Assembly (NCBI RefSeq): GCF_001050015.1
Contig: NZ_CVTB01000166.1
Location: 1-64,000 of the forward strand
DNA length: 64,000 nucleotides
DNA from: Mycolicibacterium malmesburyense
GTDB taxonomy: Bacteria; Actinomycetota; Actinomycetes; Mycobacteriales; Mycobacteriaceae
Direction of reading: 5' to 3'
The stretch's first letter is position 1. The number at the start of each line of letters is the position of its first letter. The notes below the pieces were generated by a model. That model was not told where the DNA came from and ran no database searches. It worked only from the letters and a program-made list of their open reading frames with translations. The translations under genes were made by a program, and so were the position numbers. Of this stretch, positions 39,815-48,196 are shown piece by piece.

Positions 39815-41691
39815 TGGCGGCTTTCCAGCAGTTCGATCACCATGTCCGCCAACTCCTCGGGATCGTGATCGGGAGTCAGCCTCAGATCCGGCTTCTTCGG
39901 TCGCTGGTAGGGGCTGTCGATACCGGTGAAGTGGGTGATCTCGCCGGCGCGGGCCTTGGCGTACAAGCCCTTCGGGTCGCGGCGTTCGCAGTCCTCCAGC
40001 GGGGTGTCACAGAACACCTCGAAGAAGTCGAGGCCCGCCTCGGTGGTCACCTTCCGCGCCAGGGCACGGTGCTCCTCGAGCGGGCTGATCGCGGGGACCA
40101 GCACCACCTGACCGGAGTCGGCGAGGATCGCCGCGACGTGCGCCAGCCTGCGCTGGTTCTCGGCGCGGTCGGCCATCGAAAAGCCGAGGTCGGCGTTGAG
40201 CCCGTGACGCAGGTTGTCACCGTCGAGAACGTAGGCGGGAACGCCCTTTTCGATGAGCTTCTGCTCGACGAGCATGGCCACCGACGACTTGCCCGAGCCC
40301 GACAGGCCGGTGAACCACACGGTCCTGCCCTTGCTCAGCCGGTCCTTGCACAGCGACTCGTGCCGGACGGTGTTGGGACTCGAGGTGCGGACTGTCACCT
40401 GCGGCAGGATCATGCCCGCCGCAACCGTGCCGTTGGTGTGCGGGTCGATCAGGATGAACGAACCGGTCGTCGCATTGCGGCTGTACTCGTCGAGCAGCAG
40501 CGGCGTTTGCGTGCGCAGCGAGATGCGGCCCAGCTCATTGAGTTTGAGCGCGGTCGCTTCCTTGTCCCGGTGCAGCGTGTTGACGTCGAGGCGGTAATCC
40601 AGCGCGGTCACCCGGGCCCGCGTGGTGCGGGTCGTGTGCTTGATCAGGTAATCGCGGCCGGGCTCCAAAGCGGATCCGTCGGCCATCCAACAGACGGTGG
40701 CGTCGAATTCCTGTGCCACCCTGGGCTGGTTGTTCAACCGCGCGATCAGATCGCCGCGCGAGATGTCGATGTCGTCGGAAAGGCTGATCGCCACTGCCAT
40801 GGGCGGGAACGCCTCGTCGATCGGCCCGTTGGGCCCCTCGATCGCGGCGATCTGTGAGGTCAGCCCCGAGGGCAGCACGACGACGTCGTCGCCGACCTTC
40901 ATCACACCGCTGGCGACGGTGCCCGCGTAGCTGCGGTGGTCGTGGTGCTCCAGGGACTGCGGGCGGATCACGTACTGAACGGGGAACCGCACGTCGACGA
41001 GGTTGCGATCGCCGGCGATGTACACCTCTTCGAGGTGGCTCAGCAGCGGCGGCCCCTCGTACCACGGAGTCTTGTCGGACTTGGTGACGACGTTGTCGCC
41101 ATTGAGGGCCGACAGCGGGATCGTGGTCACGTCATGGATGTCCAGGCGCGCGGCGAAGTCGTGGAAGTCGTCGCGGATCTTCTCGAACCGCTCCCTGTCC
41201 CAATCGATCAGGTCCATCTTGTTCACCGCGAGCACGATGTGCCGGATGCCCAGCAGCGACGCGAGGAAGGCGTGGCGCCGCGACTGCTCGAGCAGGCCGT
41301 GGCGCGCGTCGACCAGGACGATCGCCAGTTGCGCGGTGGATGTACCCGTCACCATGTTGCGGGTGTACTGGATGTGACCGGGGGTGTCGGCGATGATGAA
41401 CTTGCGCTTGGGCGTTGCGAAGTAGCGGTAGGCGACGTCGATCGTGATGCCCTGCTCGCGCTCGGCGCGCAAGCCGTCGGTCACCAGCGCCAGATCGGTG
41501 TAGTCGTGACCGCGTTCCTTGGAAGTCCGTTCGACGGAAGCCAATTGGTCTTCCATGACGGCCTTGGAGTCGAACAGCAGCCGGCCGATGAGCGTCGACT
41601 TGCCGTCGTCGACGGAACCGGCGGTGGCGATCCGCAGCAGCGTCGCGGCGGGCCTCGTATTCGAGGCGGGCCGCTCGGTGGTGCTGGTCAT
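39811..41691 (-). CDS. cysNC: Bifunctional sulfate adenylyltransferase subunit 1 / adenylylsulfate kinase
   Basis: 626 residues from ATG at 41691, overlapping the cysD stop (TGATG). The N-terminal EF-Tu-like GTPase has GSVDDGKS at about 25-32, DTPGH, and NKMDLIDW; it drives APS formation by CysD. The C-terminal APS kinase begins near residue 440 with P-loop GLSGSGKSS at about 458-466 and makes PAPS. The fusion is normal in mycobacteria (Rv1286). The in-frame extension upstream of 41691 lies inside cysD and is excluded. Confidence 0.96.
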   Translation of the reverse strand: MTSTTERPASNTRPAATLLRIATAGSVDDGKSTLIGRLLFDSKAVMEDQLASVERTSKERGHDYTDLALVTDGLRAEREQGITIDVAYRYFATPKRKFIIADTPGHIQYTRNMVTGTSTAQLAIVLVDARHGLLEQSRRHAFLASLLGIRHIVLAVNKMDLIDWDRERFEKIRDDFHDFAARLDIHDVTTIPLSALNGDNVVTKSDKTPWYEGPPLLSHLEEVYIAGDRNLVDVRFPVQYVIRPQSLEHHDHRSYAGTVASGVMKVGDDVVVLPSGLTSQIAAIEGPNGPIDEAFPPMAVAISLSDDIDISRGDLIARLNNQPRVAQEFDATVCWMADGSALEPGRDYLIKHTTRTTRARVTALDYRLDVNTLHRDKEATALKLNELGRISLRTQTPLLLDEYSRNATTGSFILIDPHTNGTVAAGMILPQVTVRTSSPNTVRHESLCKDRLSKGRTVWFTGLSGSGKSSVAMLVEQKLIEKGVPAYVLDGDNLRHGLNADLGFSMADRAENQRRLAHVAAILADSGQVVLVPAISPLEEHRALARKVTTEAGLDFFEVFCDTPLEDCERRDPKGLYAKARAGEITHFTGIDSPYQRPKKPDLRLTPDHDPEELADMVIELLESRQ

Positions 41692-42620
41692 CAGAAGTAG
41701 CCCTCTCGCTTGCGGTCTTCCATGCCGGCCTCGGAGATGCGGTCGTCCGCGCGGGTGGCGCCGCGCTCGGTGAGCCGCGAGACCGCCGTCTCGGCGATCA
41801 CCTCGGAAACCGTTGCCGCGCGGGACTCCACGCATCCGGTGCAGGTGACGTCGCCGACGGTGCGGAACCGGACGGTCTTCTCGACGACCTCTTCCTCCTT
41901 GCGCGGCTGCAGGTACCGGTGCACGGCGAGCAGCATCCCGTCGCGCTCGAACACCTTGCGGCGGTGGGCGTAGTAGATCGACGGCAGCTTGATCTTCTCG
42001 GCGCCGATGTAGGACCAGATGTCGAACTCGGTCCAGTTCGACAGCGGGAACACGCGGATGTGCTCGCCCTTGTGGTGTCGGCCGTTGTACAGGTTCCACA
42101 GCTCGGGCCGCTGCGCCTTGGGGTCCCACTGGCCGAACTCGTCGCGGAAGGAGAACACCCGCTCCTTGGCGCGGGCCTTCTCCTCGTCGCGGCGGGCGCC
42201 GCCGAACGCGGCGTCGAACTTGTTCTCGCGAATGGCGCGCAGCAGGGTCACCGTCTGCAGCGGATTGCGCGACGGGATCGTCTCGACCACGCGGCCGGCG
42301 TCGATGTCGTCCTGCACCTTGGCGACGACCAGTCGGACACCGAACTCCTCGACGAGTTCGTCGCGGGTCTGCAGCACCTCGTCGAAGTTGTGCCCGGTGT
42401 CGACGTGCATGACGGGGAACGGCAGCCGGCCCGGCCGGAACGCCTTCAGCGCCAGGTGCAGCATCACGATGGAGTCCTTACCGCCGGAGAACAGCAGCAC
42501 GGGCCGCTCGAACTCCGCGGCCACCTCCCGGATGATGTGGATGGCCTCGGCTTCCAGTGACCGCAGATGGCTGAGTTCGTAACGCCCAGCGTTGACTTGT
42601 TCGGTGGTGGCCGTCATCAT
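41691..42620 (-). CDS. cysD: Sulfate adenylyltransferase subunit 2
   Basis: 309 residues. PAPS reductase-like fold: the pyrophosphate loop VLLFSGGKDSIVML is at about residues 40-53, and DTGHNFDEV and RRDEEKARAKER follow. It forms APS from ATP and sulfate together with the CysN GTPase. The start is MMTATTEQ; the second Met is equally possible. First gene of the cysD-cysNC-cysQ operon. Confidence 0.96.
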   Translation of the reverse strand: MMTATTEQVNAGRYELSHLRSLEAEAIHIIREVAAEFERPVLLFSGGKDSIVMLHLALKAFRPGRLPFPVMHVDTGHNFDEVLQTRDELVEEFGVRLVVAKVQDDIDAGRVVETIPSRNPLQTVTLLRAIRENKFDAAFGGARRDEEKARAKERVFSFRDEFGQWDPKAQRPELWNLYNGRHHKGEHIRVFPLSNWTEFDIWSYIGAEKIKLPSIYYAHRRKVFERDGMLLAVHRYLQPRKEEEVVEKTVRFRTVGDVTCTGCVESRAATVSEVIAETAVSRLTERGATRADDRISEAGMEDRKREGYF

Positions 42621-42640
42621 TTCCTCGTAAAGTCGGTAGG

Positions 42641-42662
42641 AATGACCATATTTACGATCATT
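42641..42662. promoter_or_regulatory. AT-rich imperfect palindrome upstream of cysD
   Basis: AATGA, twelve bases, TCATT lies 21-42 bp upstream of the cysD start in an otherwise GC-rich region. This is the expected place for a promoter or an Rrf2-type operator. No clear -10/-35 pair was identified, so it is only a candidate. Confidence 0.35.
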
Positions 42663-42757
42663 ACCGGATATTGAACACCGCTGCGGTGTGAGGTGTCAAC
42701 GCGCGGTGGCTCCTCTGCCGGCCGTGGGCCCGGCGCCAACGCACGTCACCTCACTCT

Positions 42758-42836
42758 GCGCGAGCGCGCGTGTCAGCACACGACACGCCGCAGAATCCCG
42801 GCACTTCGCGGACGCTCGACCGCGGCGAGCGTCCGC
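42758..42836 (+). repeat. 79-bp palindromic intergenic repeat, copy 1
   Basis: Contains two hairpins: CGTGTC-n7-GACACG (42769-42787) and GCGGACGCTCG-n7-CGAGCGTCCGC (42808-42836). By hand alignment it matches the reverse complement of 43318-43396 at about 58 of 79 positions without gaps. Both copies lie next to the thioesterase gene. It looks like a dispersed mycobacterial palindromic element. Confidence 0.75.
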
Positions 42837-42892
42837 ACAGTGCTTACCCGCGAGGTAATTGAACTCGCGCGCCCTGTGCCGATACTCGACCC

Positions 42893-43318
42893 ATGACCAC
42901 CACTTCCCCACCCCGGAGCGGCGCAGACGTCATGGCGCAGTTCATCCCACAGTCCCCCTTCGTGGCCAAGCTCGGCATCGTGCCCGAGCGACTCGACGGC
43001 GACGAGGTCCGGCTACGCCTGCCGTGGGAAGAGTCCAATGTGACCGTCGGCGACATGGTGCACGGCGGGGCGATCGCCGCGTTGGCCGATGTCGCGGTGA
43101 TGGCGGCGGCCTGGGCGCAGACCGAGGTGCCGGAGTCGGTTCGCGGGGTGACCACCTCGTTGTCGATGCAGTTCCTGGCGCCCGCGCGTGCGTGCGACCT
43201 GGTCGCGATCGGACGGGTACTGCGCCGGGGCAAGACGCTTGTCAACTGTGAGATCGACGTTGTCACGGCCGACGGCGAAGCGGTGGCGAAGGCGATCGCG
43301 ACGTACAAGATCAATTAG
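42893..43318 (+). CDS. PaaI-type hotdog thioesterase
   Basis: 141 residues. Hotdog fold with the PaaI signature: NVTVGDMVHGGAIAALADVA, in which the His-Gly-Gly and following Asp positions define the active site, then GVTTSLSMQFLAPARACDL. Probably hydrolyses an acyl-CoA; substrate unknown. Its stop codon touches the second 79-bp repeat, and the first copy lies 57 bp upstream. Confidence 0.87.
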   Translation: MTTTSPPRSGADVMAQFIPQSPFVAKLGIVPERLDGDEVRLRLPWEESNVTVGDMVHGGAIAALADVAVMAAAWAQTEVPESVRGVTTSLSMQFLAPARACDLVAIGRVLRRGKTLVNCEIDVVTADGEAVAKAIATYKIN

Positions 43319-43396
43319 CGGACGCTCATCGGTCGCGAGCGACCGCGATGTGCTGCATTTTCGCGACGTGTCGCGTACAGACACGGTCGCTCGCAC
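43318..43396 (-). repeat. 79-bp palindromic intergenic repeat, copy 2 (inverted)
   Basis: Reverse-orientation copy of 42758-42836. Internal hairpins include CGGTCGC/GCGACCG (43330-43345) and CGCGAC/GTCGCG (43362-43375), and an outer 11-bp inverted repeat GCGAGCGACCG/CGGTCGCTCGC (43335-43345 with 43384-43394). It lies between the convergent thioesterase and carbonic anhydrase genes, so it may also end transcription. Confidence 0.75.
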
Positions 43397-43412
43397 AACC
43401 AGGTAGGCGGGG

Positions 43413-43904
43413 CTACGGCGTGACCTCGGTCAACCGGCCGGTCGCGACGTCGAAGATGAAGCCCCGCAGCGACTCGTGCTTGGTGACGAACGGGCTGGCC
43501 TCGATGCGGCGCAGCGACTGCCGCACGTCCACCTCGAGATCGATGAACGACTCGGCGGCCCACTCGGGCTTGATGCCGATTTCGTCCTGGATCTGCTGTT
43601 TGAAGCCGTCGTCGGTGAACGTCAGCATGCCGCAGTCGGTGTGGTGGATGAGGATGATCTCTTTGGTGCCGAGCAGCCGCTGGCTGATGGCCAGCGAGCG
43701 GATCTCGTCGTCGGTGACCACACCGCCCGCGTTGCGGATGACGTGGGCCTCGCCGTCTTGCAGACCGAGGATCCGGTAGACATCGAGCCGGGCGTCCATG
43801 CACGCCAGCACCGCGACGTGCTTGCTGGGCGGCAGCGGCAGCGGACCGGAGAACGTCTTCGCGTACTCCTCGTTGTTCTTCAGATACTCATCGGTCACCG
43901 ACAT
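43413..43904 (-). CDS. canA: Beta-class carbonic anhydrase
   Basis: 163 residues, the same length as Rv1284. It interconverts CO2 and bicarbonate. Zinc ligands are C35 (in LACMDARL), H88 and C91 (in IHHTDCG), with the D37/R39 dyad that gates the active site. Short beta-CA form without the long C-terminal extension. Confidence 0.94.
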   Translation of the reverse strand: MSVTDEYLKNNEEYAKTFSGPLPLPPSKHVAVLACMDARLDVYRILGLQDGEAHVIRNAGGVVTDDEIRSLAISQRLLGTKEIILIHHTDCGMLTFTDDGFKQQIQDEIGIKPEWAAESFIDLEVDVRQSLRRIEASPFVTKHESLRGFIFDVATGRLTEVTP

Positions 43905-43987
43905 GAGGTCGACCCTATAACCGCCCCGGCGCTCAGAGCGCGAAGAAAATCAAGCGGATCAAATGATCGACGCGCTCGCGGCCGGGA

Positions 43988-45535
43988 TCATCGGCTGGGC
44001 AGGGTCACGACGAAGCGCGTATCACCGGCGACACTGCTCACCTCGATGGAGCCGCGGTGCGCCTTGACGACTGCGGCGACGATCGCCAGCCCGAGGCCCG
44101 TCCCGCCTTCGCGACGGCTGCGTGACGAGTCGCCGCGTGCGAAGCGTTCGAAGATCTCGGGTTGCAGCCATACGGGGACGCCGGGCCCGTCGTCGGCGAC
44201 GGTCAACACCGCCGAGCCGTCGTCGGCCACCCTCAAGGACGTCGTCACCGATGTGCCGGGCGGAGTGTGCGTGCGCGCGTTGGCGAGCAGGTTCGCGAGC
44301 ACTTGGTGCAGGCGCGCTTCGTCGCCGACCACGACGACGGGGTCGTCCGGCAGATCCAGCTGCCACCGATGTTCTCGACCTGCGGCGTGGGCGTCGCCGA
44401 CCGCGTCGAGGATCAGACGAGATAGATCCACCGATTCGCTCTGCAATGGCCGTCCCGTGTCGAGCCTCGCCAGCAGCAGCATGTCTTCCACCAACTCGGT
44501 CATGCGCCGCGCCTCCGAGTCGACTCGGTTCATCGCGTGGGCGACGTCATCGGGGACGTCATCGCGTTTACGTTGCGCCAGTTCGGTATAGCCGCGAATG
44601 GCGGCCAACGGCGTGCGGAGCTCATGGCTGGCGTCCGCGACGAACTGGCGGACGCGAGTCTCGCTGGCGTGCCGCGCCGACAACGCCGACGCGATCCGGT
44701 CCAGCATTCGGTTCAGCGCGGAGCCCAGCTGCCCGACCTCGGTCCGCTCGCTCGCTGGGTCGACGTTCACGATCGGCGTCGGAAGCCGTACCTCGCCGCG
44801 GTCGAGTTCGAGGTCGGCCACTTGGCGGGCCGCGTCGGAAACCCTTGCCAGCGGCGCGAGTTGGCGGCGAATGATCAGAATCCCGGCCGCCGTTCCGCCG
44901 ATCAACGCGGTCGCTCCGACCACGCAGAAGATGATCGCGACGGTGAACAACGTGTCGTCGACGTCGGAGGTGGGCACGCCGATCGCGATCGTGTCGCCGC
45001 CACGGGGCGACTGCATCGCGACCACCCGGTACCGGCCCAGTCCGTCGAGGTAGATGGTCGTCGGGGTGCCCGGCGCCACGTCGGCGAGTTGTTGCGCTGC
45101 GGCCGTGCTGATCTCGCTGCGGGTGCCGTCGGCGGTGATCACGCCGGCGTCGAGCGGGGTGCCACGTGAGATGACTGCGCCCACGGTGCGAGCCGCCTGC
45201 CCGGGCGCGTTCAGAAAGGCCGGACCCGGCTCGAGATCGTCACGGATGATCATGCGGTGGCGGAAACCCGGGCGCGGGAACCCCGGCGGCACCGGCGGCG
45301 GACCGAACTCGAACAACCCGGCCGAACGTCGCCCCGTCTCGGCCAACCGTTCGTCCAATTGGTTGACCAGAAAATGCTGCAGCACAAGGACGGTGCCCAT
45401 TCCGACGACCGCGCACACCAGGGTGAGTATCGCGATCTGTGAGGCGAGCAGCCTAGCGCGCAGCGACCACGTTCGCGGCCAGCGCAGCCACGGCGATGAC
45501 CCCTCAGCGCGCGGGCTTGAGGACATACCCGGCAC
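43988..45535 (-). CDS. Two-component sensor histidine kinase (TcrY/PhoR-like)
   Basis: 515 residues. Membrane helix 1 at about 29-52, an extracytoplasmic sensor region to about 196, helix 2 at about 197-223, HAMP, then the phosphorylated H304 in FVADASHELRTPLAAIRGY. ATP-binding N, G1 (DDGPGVP) and G2 (GGTGLGLAI) boxes complete the kinase. The start overlaps the response regulator gene by up to 32 bp; an internal ATG at 45526 is also possible. Stimulus unknown. Confidence 0.9.
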   Translation of the reverse strand: MPGMSSSPRAEGSSPWLRWPRTWSLRARLLASQIAILTLVCAVVGMGTVLVLQHFLVNQLDERLAETGRRSAGLFEFGPPPVPPGFPRPGFRHRMIIRDDLEPGPAFLNAPGQAARTVGAVISRGTPLDAGVITADGTRSEISTAAAQQLADVAPGTPTTIYLDGLGRYRVVAMQSPRGGDTIAIGVPTSDVDDTLFTVAIIFCVVGATALIGGTAAGILIIRRQLAPLARVSDAARQVADLELDRGEVRLPTPIVNVDPASERTEVGQLGSALNRMLDRIASALSARHASETRVRQFVADASHELRTPLAAIRGYTELAQRKRDDVPDDVAHAMNRVDSEARRMTELVEDMLLLARLDTGRPLQSESVDLSRLILDAVGDAHAAGREHRWQLDLPDDPVVVVGDEARLHQVLANLLANARTHTPPGTSVTTSLRVADDGSAVLTVADDGPGVPVWLQPEIFERFARGDSSRSRREGGTGLGLAIVAAVVKAHRGSIEVSSVAGDTRFVVTLPSR

Positions 45536-46262
45536 CGCGCAGGGTGTGGATCATCGGTGCTCGCCCGTTGTCGATCTTCTTCCTCAGGTACGAGACGTAC
45601 AGTTCGACGACATTCGACCGCCCGCCGAAGTCGTAGCTCCACACGCGATCGAGTATTTGGGCTTTGCTCAGCACGTGTTTGGAATTGCGCATCATGAACC
45701 GGAGCAGTTCGAATTCCGTTGCGGTCAGCGAGATCAGCTCGCCGCCGCGGGTCACCTCGTGGCTGTCCTCATCGAGCACCAGGTCACCGACGACTATCTT
45801 CGCGCCGTTGGGTTCGGTCGCAATGCCGGTGCGTCGCAACAGCGCCCGCAACCGCAACACCACTTCTTCGATGCTGAACGGTTTGGTGACGTAATCGTCC
45901 CCACCTGCGGTCAGCCCGGCGATGCGATCCTCCACCGAATCCTTGGCCGTCAGCAGGAGAAGCGGCAACCCGGGAAGCTGATCACGCAGTTTGCGCAGCA
46001 CGTCGAGCCCGCTCATGTCCGGCAGCATGACGTCGAGCACCACGACGTCGGGCGGCGTCTCGCGGGCCGAGGAGATGGCAGACGCCCCGTCGGCGGCCGT
46101 CGCGATGTCCCAGCCCTCGTAACGCAGGGCCATCGACATCAGCTCGGCGAGCACCGGTTCGTCGTCGACCACCAACACGTGGATCGGCTTGCCATCCGCG
46201 CGCCGCATGACGCTTCGTCCCGCGTCACGCTCATCGACGCTGGACGTACGCGAAGTGGCCAT
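45504..46262 (-). CDS. OmpR/PhoB-family response regulator (TcrX-like)
   Basis: 252 residues. Receiver domain with acidic pair D33/D34 (VVDDEP), phosphoacceptor D77 in VVLDVMLPD and K in LLTAKDS, then a winged HTH ending LRKKIDNGRAPMIHTLRGAG. The sequence resembles TcrX (Rv3765c) more than other mycobacterial regulators, from memory. The start may be at M19. Co-transcribed with the downstream kinase gene. Confidence 0.9.
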   Translation of the reverse strand: MATSRTSSVDERDAGRSVMRRADGKPIHVLVVDDEPVLAELMSMALRYEGWDIATAADGASAISSARETPPDVVVLDVMLPDMSGLDVLRKLRDQLPGLPLLLLTAKDSVEDRIAGLTAGGDDYVTKPFSIEEVVLRLRALLRRTGIATEPNGAKIVVGDLVLDEDSHEVTRGGELISLTATEFELLRFMMRNSKHVLSKAQILDRVWSYDFGGRSNVVELYVSYLRKKIDNGRAPMIHTLRGAGYVLKPAR

Positions 46263-46334
46263 AGACCGATTATCGCCGGCCGCCTATGTGGCGGATGAGC
46301 GTTGTCTGTGAGCCGACTGTGAACCGAACTAGCC

Positions 46335-46388
46335 CGCGTCCTCCGGCGGCTCAGCGGTCACGCGTCCTCCGGCGGCTCAGCGGTCACG
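46335..46388. repeat. Perfect 26-bp tandem duplication at the 3' end of a small exported-protein gene
   Basis: Two head-to-tail 26-bp units beginning GCGTCCTCCGGCGGC (46336-46361 and 46362-46387). Because 26 is not a multiple of three, the inner copy places a stop (TGA) in frame and the outer copy, just past it, repeats the coding end. It lies in and after the last codons of the exported protein at 46358-46603. Confidence 0.9.
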
Positions 46389-46603
46389 GGCGGCGTGGCC
46401 ACCGACGTCGTCGGGGTTTCGGGAGCCTTGCTGTCGGTCGACGTCTCACCAGTTGTGATCTCCGACGTCGTCACCGGGCCCGGCGTCACGGGCTGATCGT
46501 CATCCTGAGCGGCCGTGGTGGAGGCGACCGAGAACGCCCCCATCGCCAGCAGGGCGCTGGTGCCGACCGCCGCCGAGAGCAGTTTGACCTGTTTGGTGTT
46601 CAC
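46358..46603 (-). CDS. Small exported Thr/Pro-rich protein
   Basis: 81 residues from GTG at 46603 (VNTKQVKLLSAAVG), with GAGAGGTCG upstream. Signal peptide to about residue 32 (ALLAMGAFSVASTTAAQ), then a short acidic, Thr/Pro-rich tail (TTSEITTGETSTDSKAPETP) that is probably disordered. The C-terminus AEPPEDA ends in the 26-bp tandem duplication. Function unknown; neighbouring gene encodes a protein of similar build. Confidence 0.7.
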   Translation of the reverse strand: MNTKQVKLLSAAVGTSALLAMGAFSVASTTAAQDDDQPVTPGPVTTSEITTGETSTDSKAPETPTTSVATPPVTAEPPEDA

Positions 46604-46734
46604 TTCGACCTCTCCGTCTGGTTCGGTGGGCGCGATCGGTGTCGCGGCCCGTCTAGCAGCGCTTACAGGGTTCGTCGTCGAACCCTTACCGTGCGGGATA
46701 GCCGAACGGGAGGCCCGTGAAACGGATGGCCGTG

Positions 46735-46995
46735 CTATTTGGCGGCCGCCTCCTCCGATGGCAACGGCGCCGGCCCCTTGATGGCCGGCTTCGCCATTGC
46801 GACCGCGGGGGCCTTGGGCGGTGTGGTCTGCTTGCTCGTCGCACCGACCGTCATGGCTGGTTTGGCGATCGCCGGGCCGGTGGTCGGATGTTCGGCCGCC
46901 ATGCCGAGTGCGGCCATCGCGACGATCGCGCCGCCCCCGACCGCGGCCGAGACCGCTCGCATTCCGGTACCGCGTCGCGCCCTGTGACGTGCCAT
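46735..46995 (-). CDS. Small exported or membrane-anchored Ala/Pro-rich protein
   Basis: 86 residues from ATG at 46995, with GAGGAATT upstream. A basic N-terminus (MARHRARRGTGMR) precedes a hydrophobic segment (AVSAAVGGGAIVAMAALGMA), then an Ala/Pro/Lys-rich tail (AKPAMTVGATSKQTTPPKAP). This layout is common among small mycobacterial envelope proteins. Function unknown. Confidence 0.7.
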   Translation of the reverse strand: MARHRARRGTGMRAVSAAVGGGAIVAMAALGMAAEHPTTGPAIAKPAMTVGATSKQTTPPKAPAVAMAKPAIKGPAPLPSEEAAAK

Positions 46996-47218
46996 CCGAA
47001 TTCCTCCATTCGTGGTTGCCCAGTCGCCCCATCGGCGCGGCCACCGGTGAAATCGCAGATGCCTTCGCACTGAACCATCCGAATCTGGACGCCCGCTGCA
47101 AGCCCGGTGCCAGTTCGCCAAAACGGCCAGCTCGGCGCGCTGCGAAGGCCCACATCACGGTGTCCGGGACCGTGATCTCCTAACCTGTGCGCATGCAGCC
47201 GACGGTCGGACCCCGCGC

Positions 47219-48196
47219 ATGACGCGGTTCTTGGCGCGCCGGCTGGTCAATTACCTCGTCTTGCTGGGGCTGGCATCGTTCCTGGTTTTCCTGCTCGCGT
47301 CGTGGCAGTTCGACCCCCTGGACACGCTGGAAAGCCGCAACCCGCGCCCGCCGCAGAGCGTCATCGACGCCAAGCGCGTCGAACTCAACCTCGACAAGCC
47401 GGTGCTCGAGCAGTACGTCCACTGGGCCTCCGGGGCCATCCGCGGCGATTTCGGTATGACGGTCGGCGGGCAGCCGGTCACCAACGAGCTGTGGCGACGC
47501 GTGGGGGTCAGCCTGCGCCTGCTGGTCATCGGCTCGGTCGTCGGCACCGTCGTCGGCGTGGCCGCAGGGGCCTGGGGCGCCATCAGGCAGTACCGCCTCA
47601 GCGACCGCGTCGTCACCGTGCTGTCGCTGCTGGTGATCAGCACGCCGACGTTCGTGTTGGCCAACCTCTTCATCCTCGCCGCGCTCGGCGTGAACAACGT
47701 GCTGGGCGTGCGGATATTCGAGTACACCGGCGAGACCTCGCCGTTCCCCATCGAGGGAGCGTGGAACCAGTTCGTCGACCGGGTCCAGCACCTGGTGCTG
47801 CCGAGCATGACGCTCGCGATCTCCTCGATCGCCATCTACAGCCGATACCAACGCAACGCGATGCTCGACGTACTCGGCCAGGACTTCATTCGCACCGCGC
47901 GGGCCAAGGGTTTGACGCGGCGCCGGGCGCTTGTCAAGCACGGCTTGCGGACTGCGCTGATTCCAATGGCGACGTTGTTCGCCTACAGCGTCGCGGGACT
48001 GGTCACGGGTGCGGTGTTCACCGAGAAGATCTTCGGCTGGTACGGCGTCGGCGAATGGATCGTCACCGGGATCGGCAATCAGGACATCAACATCGTCGCG
48101 GCCATCACGGTTCTCTCCGCGGCGATGATCCTGTTGGCCGGCCTGCTCTCCGACGTGGTGTACGCGGCGCTCGATCCGAGGGTGCGGGTGACATGA
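47219..48196 (+). CDS. oppB: Oligopeptide ABC transporter permease OppB
   Basis: 325 residues, six membrane helices, matching Rv1283c in length. OppB/DppB type: N-terminal FLARRLVNYLVLLGLASFLV, and the EAA-type cytoplasmic loop ...FIRTARAKGLTRRRALVKHG that contacts the ATPase. It forms the inner-membrane channel with OppC. It overlaps oppC by 4 bp (ATGA). Confidence 0.94.
   Translation: MTRFLARRLVNYLVLLGLASFLVFLLASWQFDPLDTLESRNPRPPQSVIDAKRVELNLDKPVLEQYVHWASGAIRGDFGMTVGGQPVTNELWRRVGVSLRLLVIGSVVGTVVGVAAGAWGAIRQYRLSDRVVTVLSLLVISTPTFVLANLFILAALGVNNVLGVRIFEYTGETSPFPIEGAWNQFVDRVQHLVLPSMTLAISSIAIYSRYQRNAMLDVLGQDFIRTARAKGLTRRRALVKHGLRTALIPMATLFAYSVAGLVTGAVFTEKIFGWYGVGEWIVTGIGNQDINIVAAITVLSAAMILLAGLLSDVVYAALDPRVRVT

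Noticed and set aside
39811..41691. cysN-cysC fusion as an unusual event
   Set aside because: Known standard arrangement in mycobacteria.
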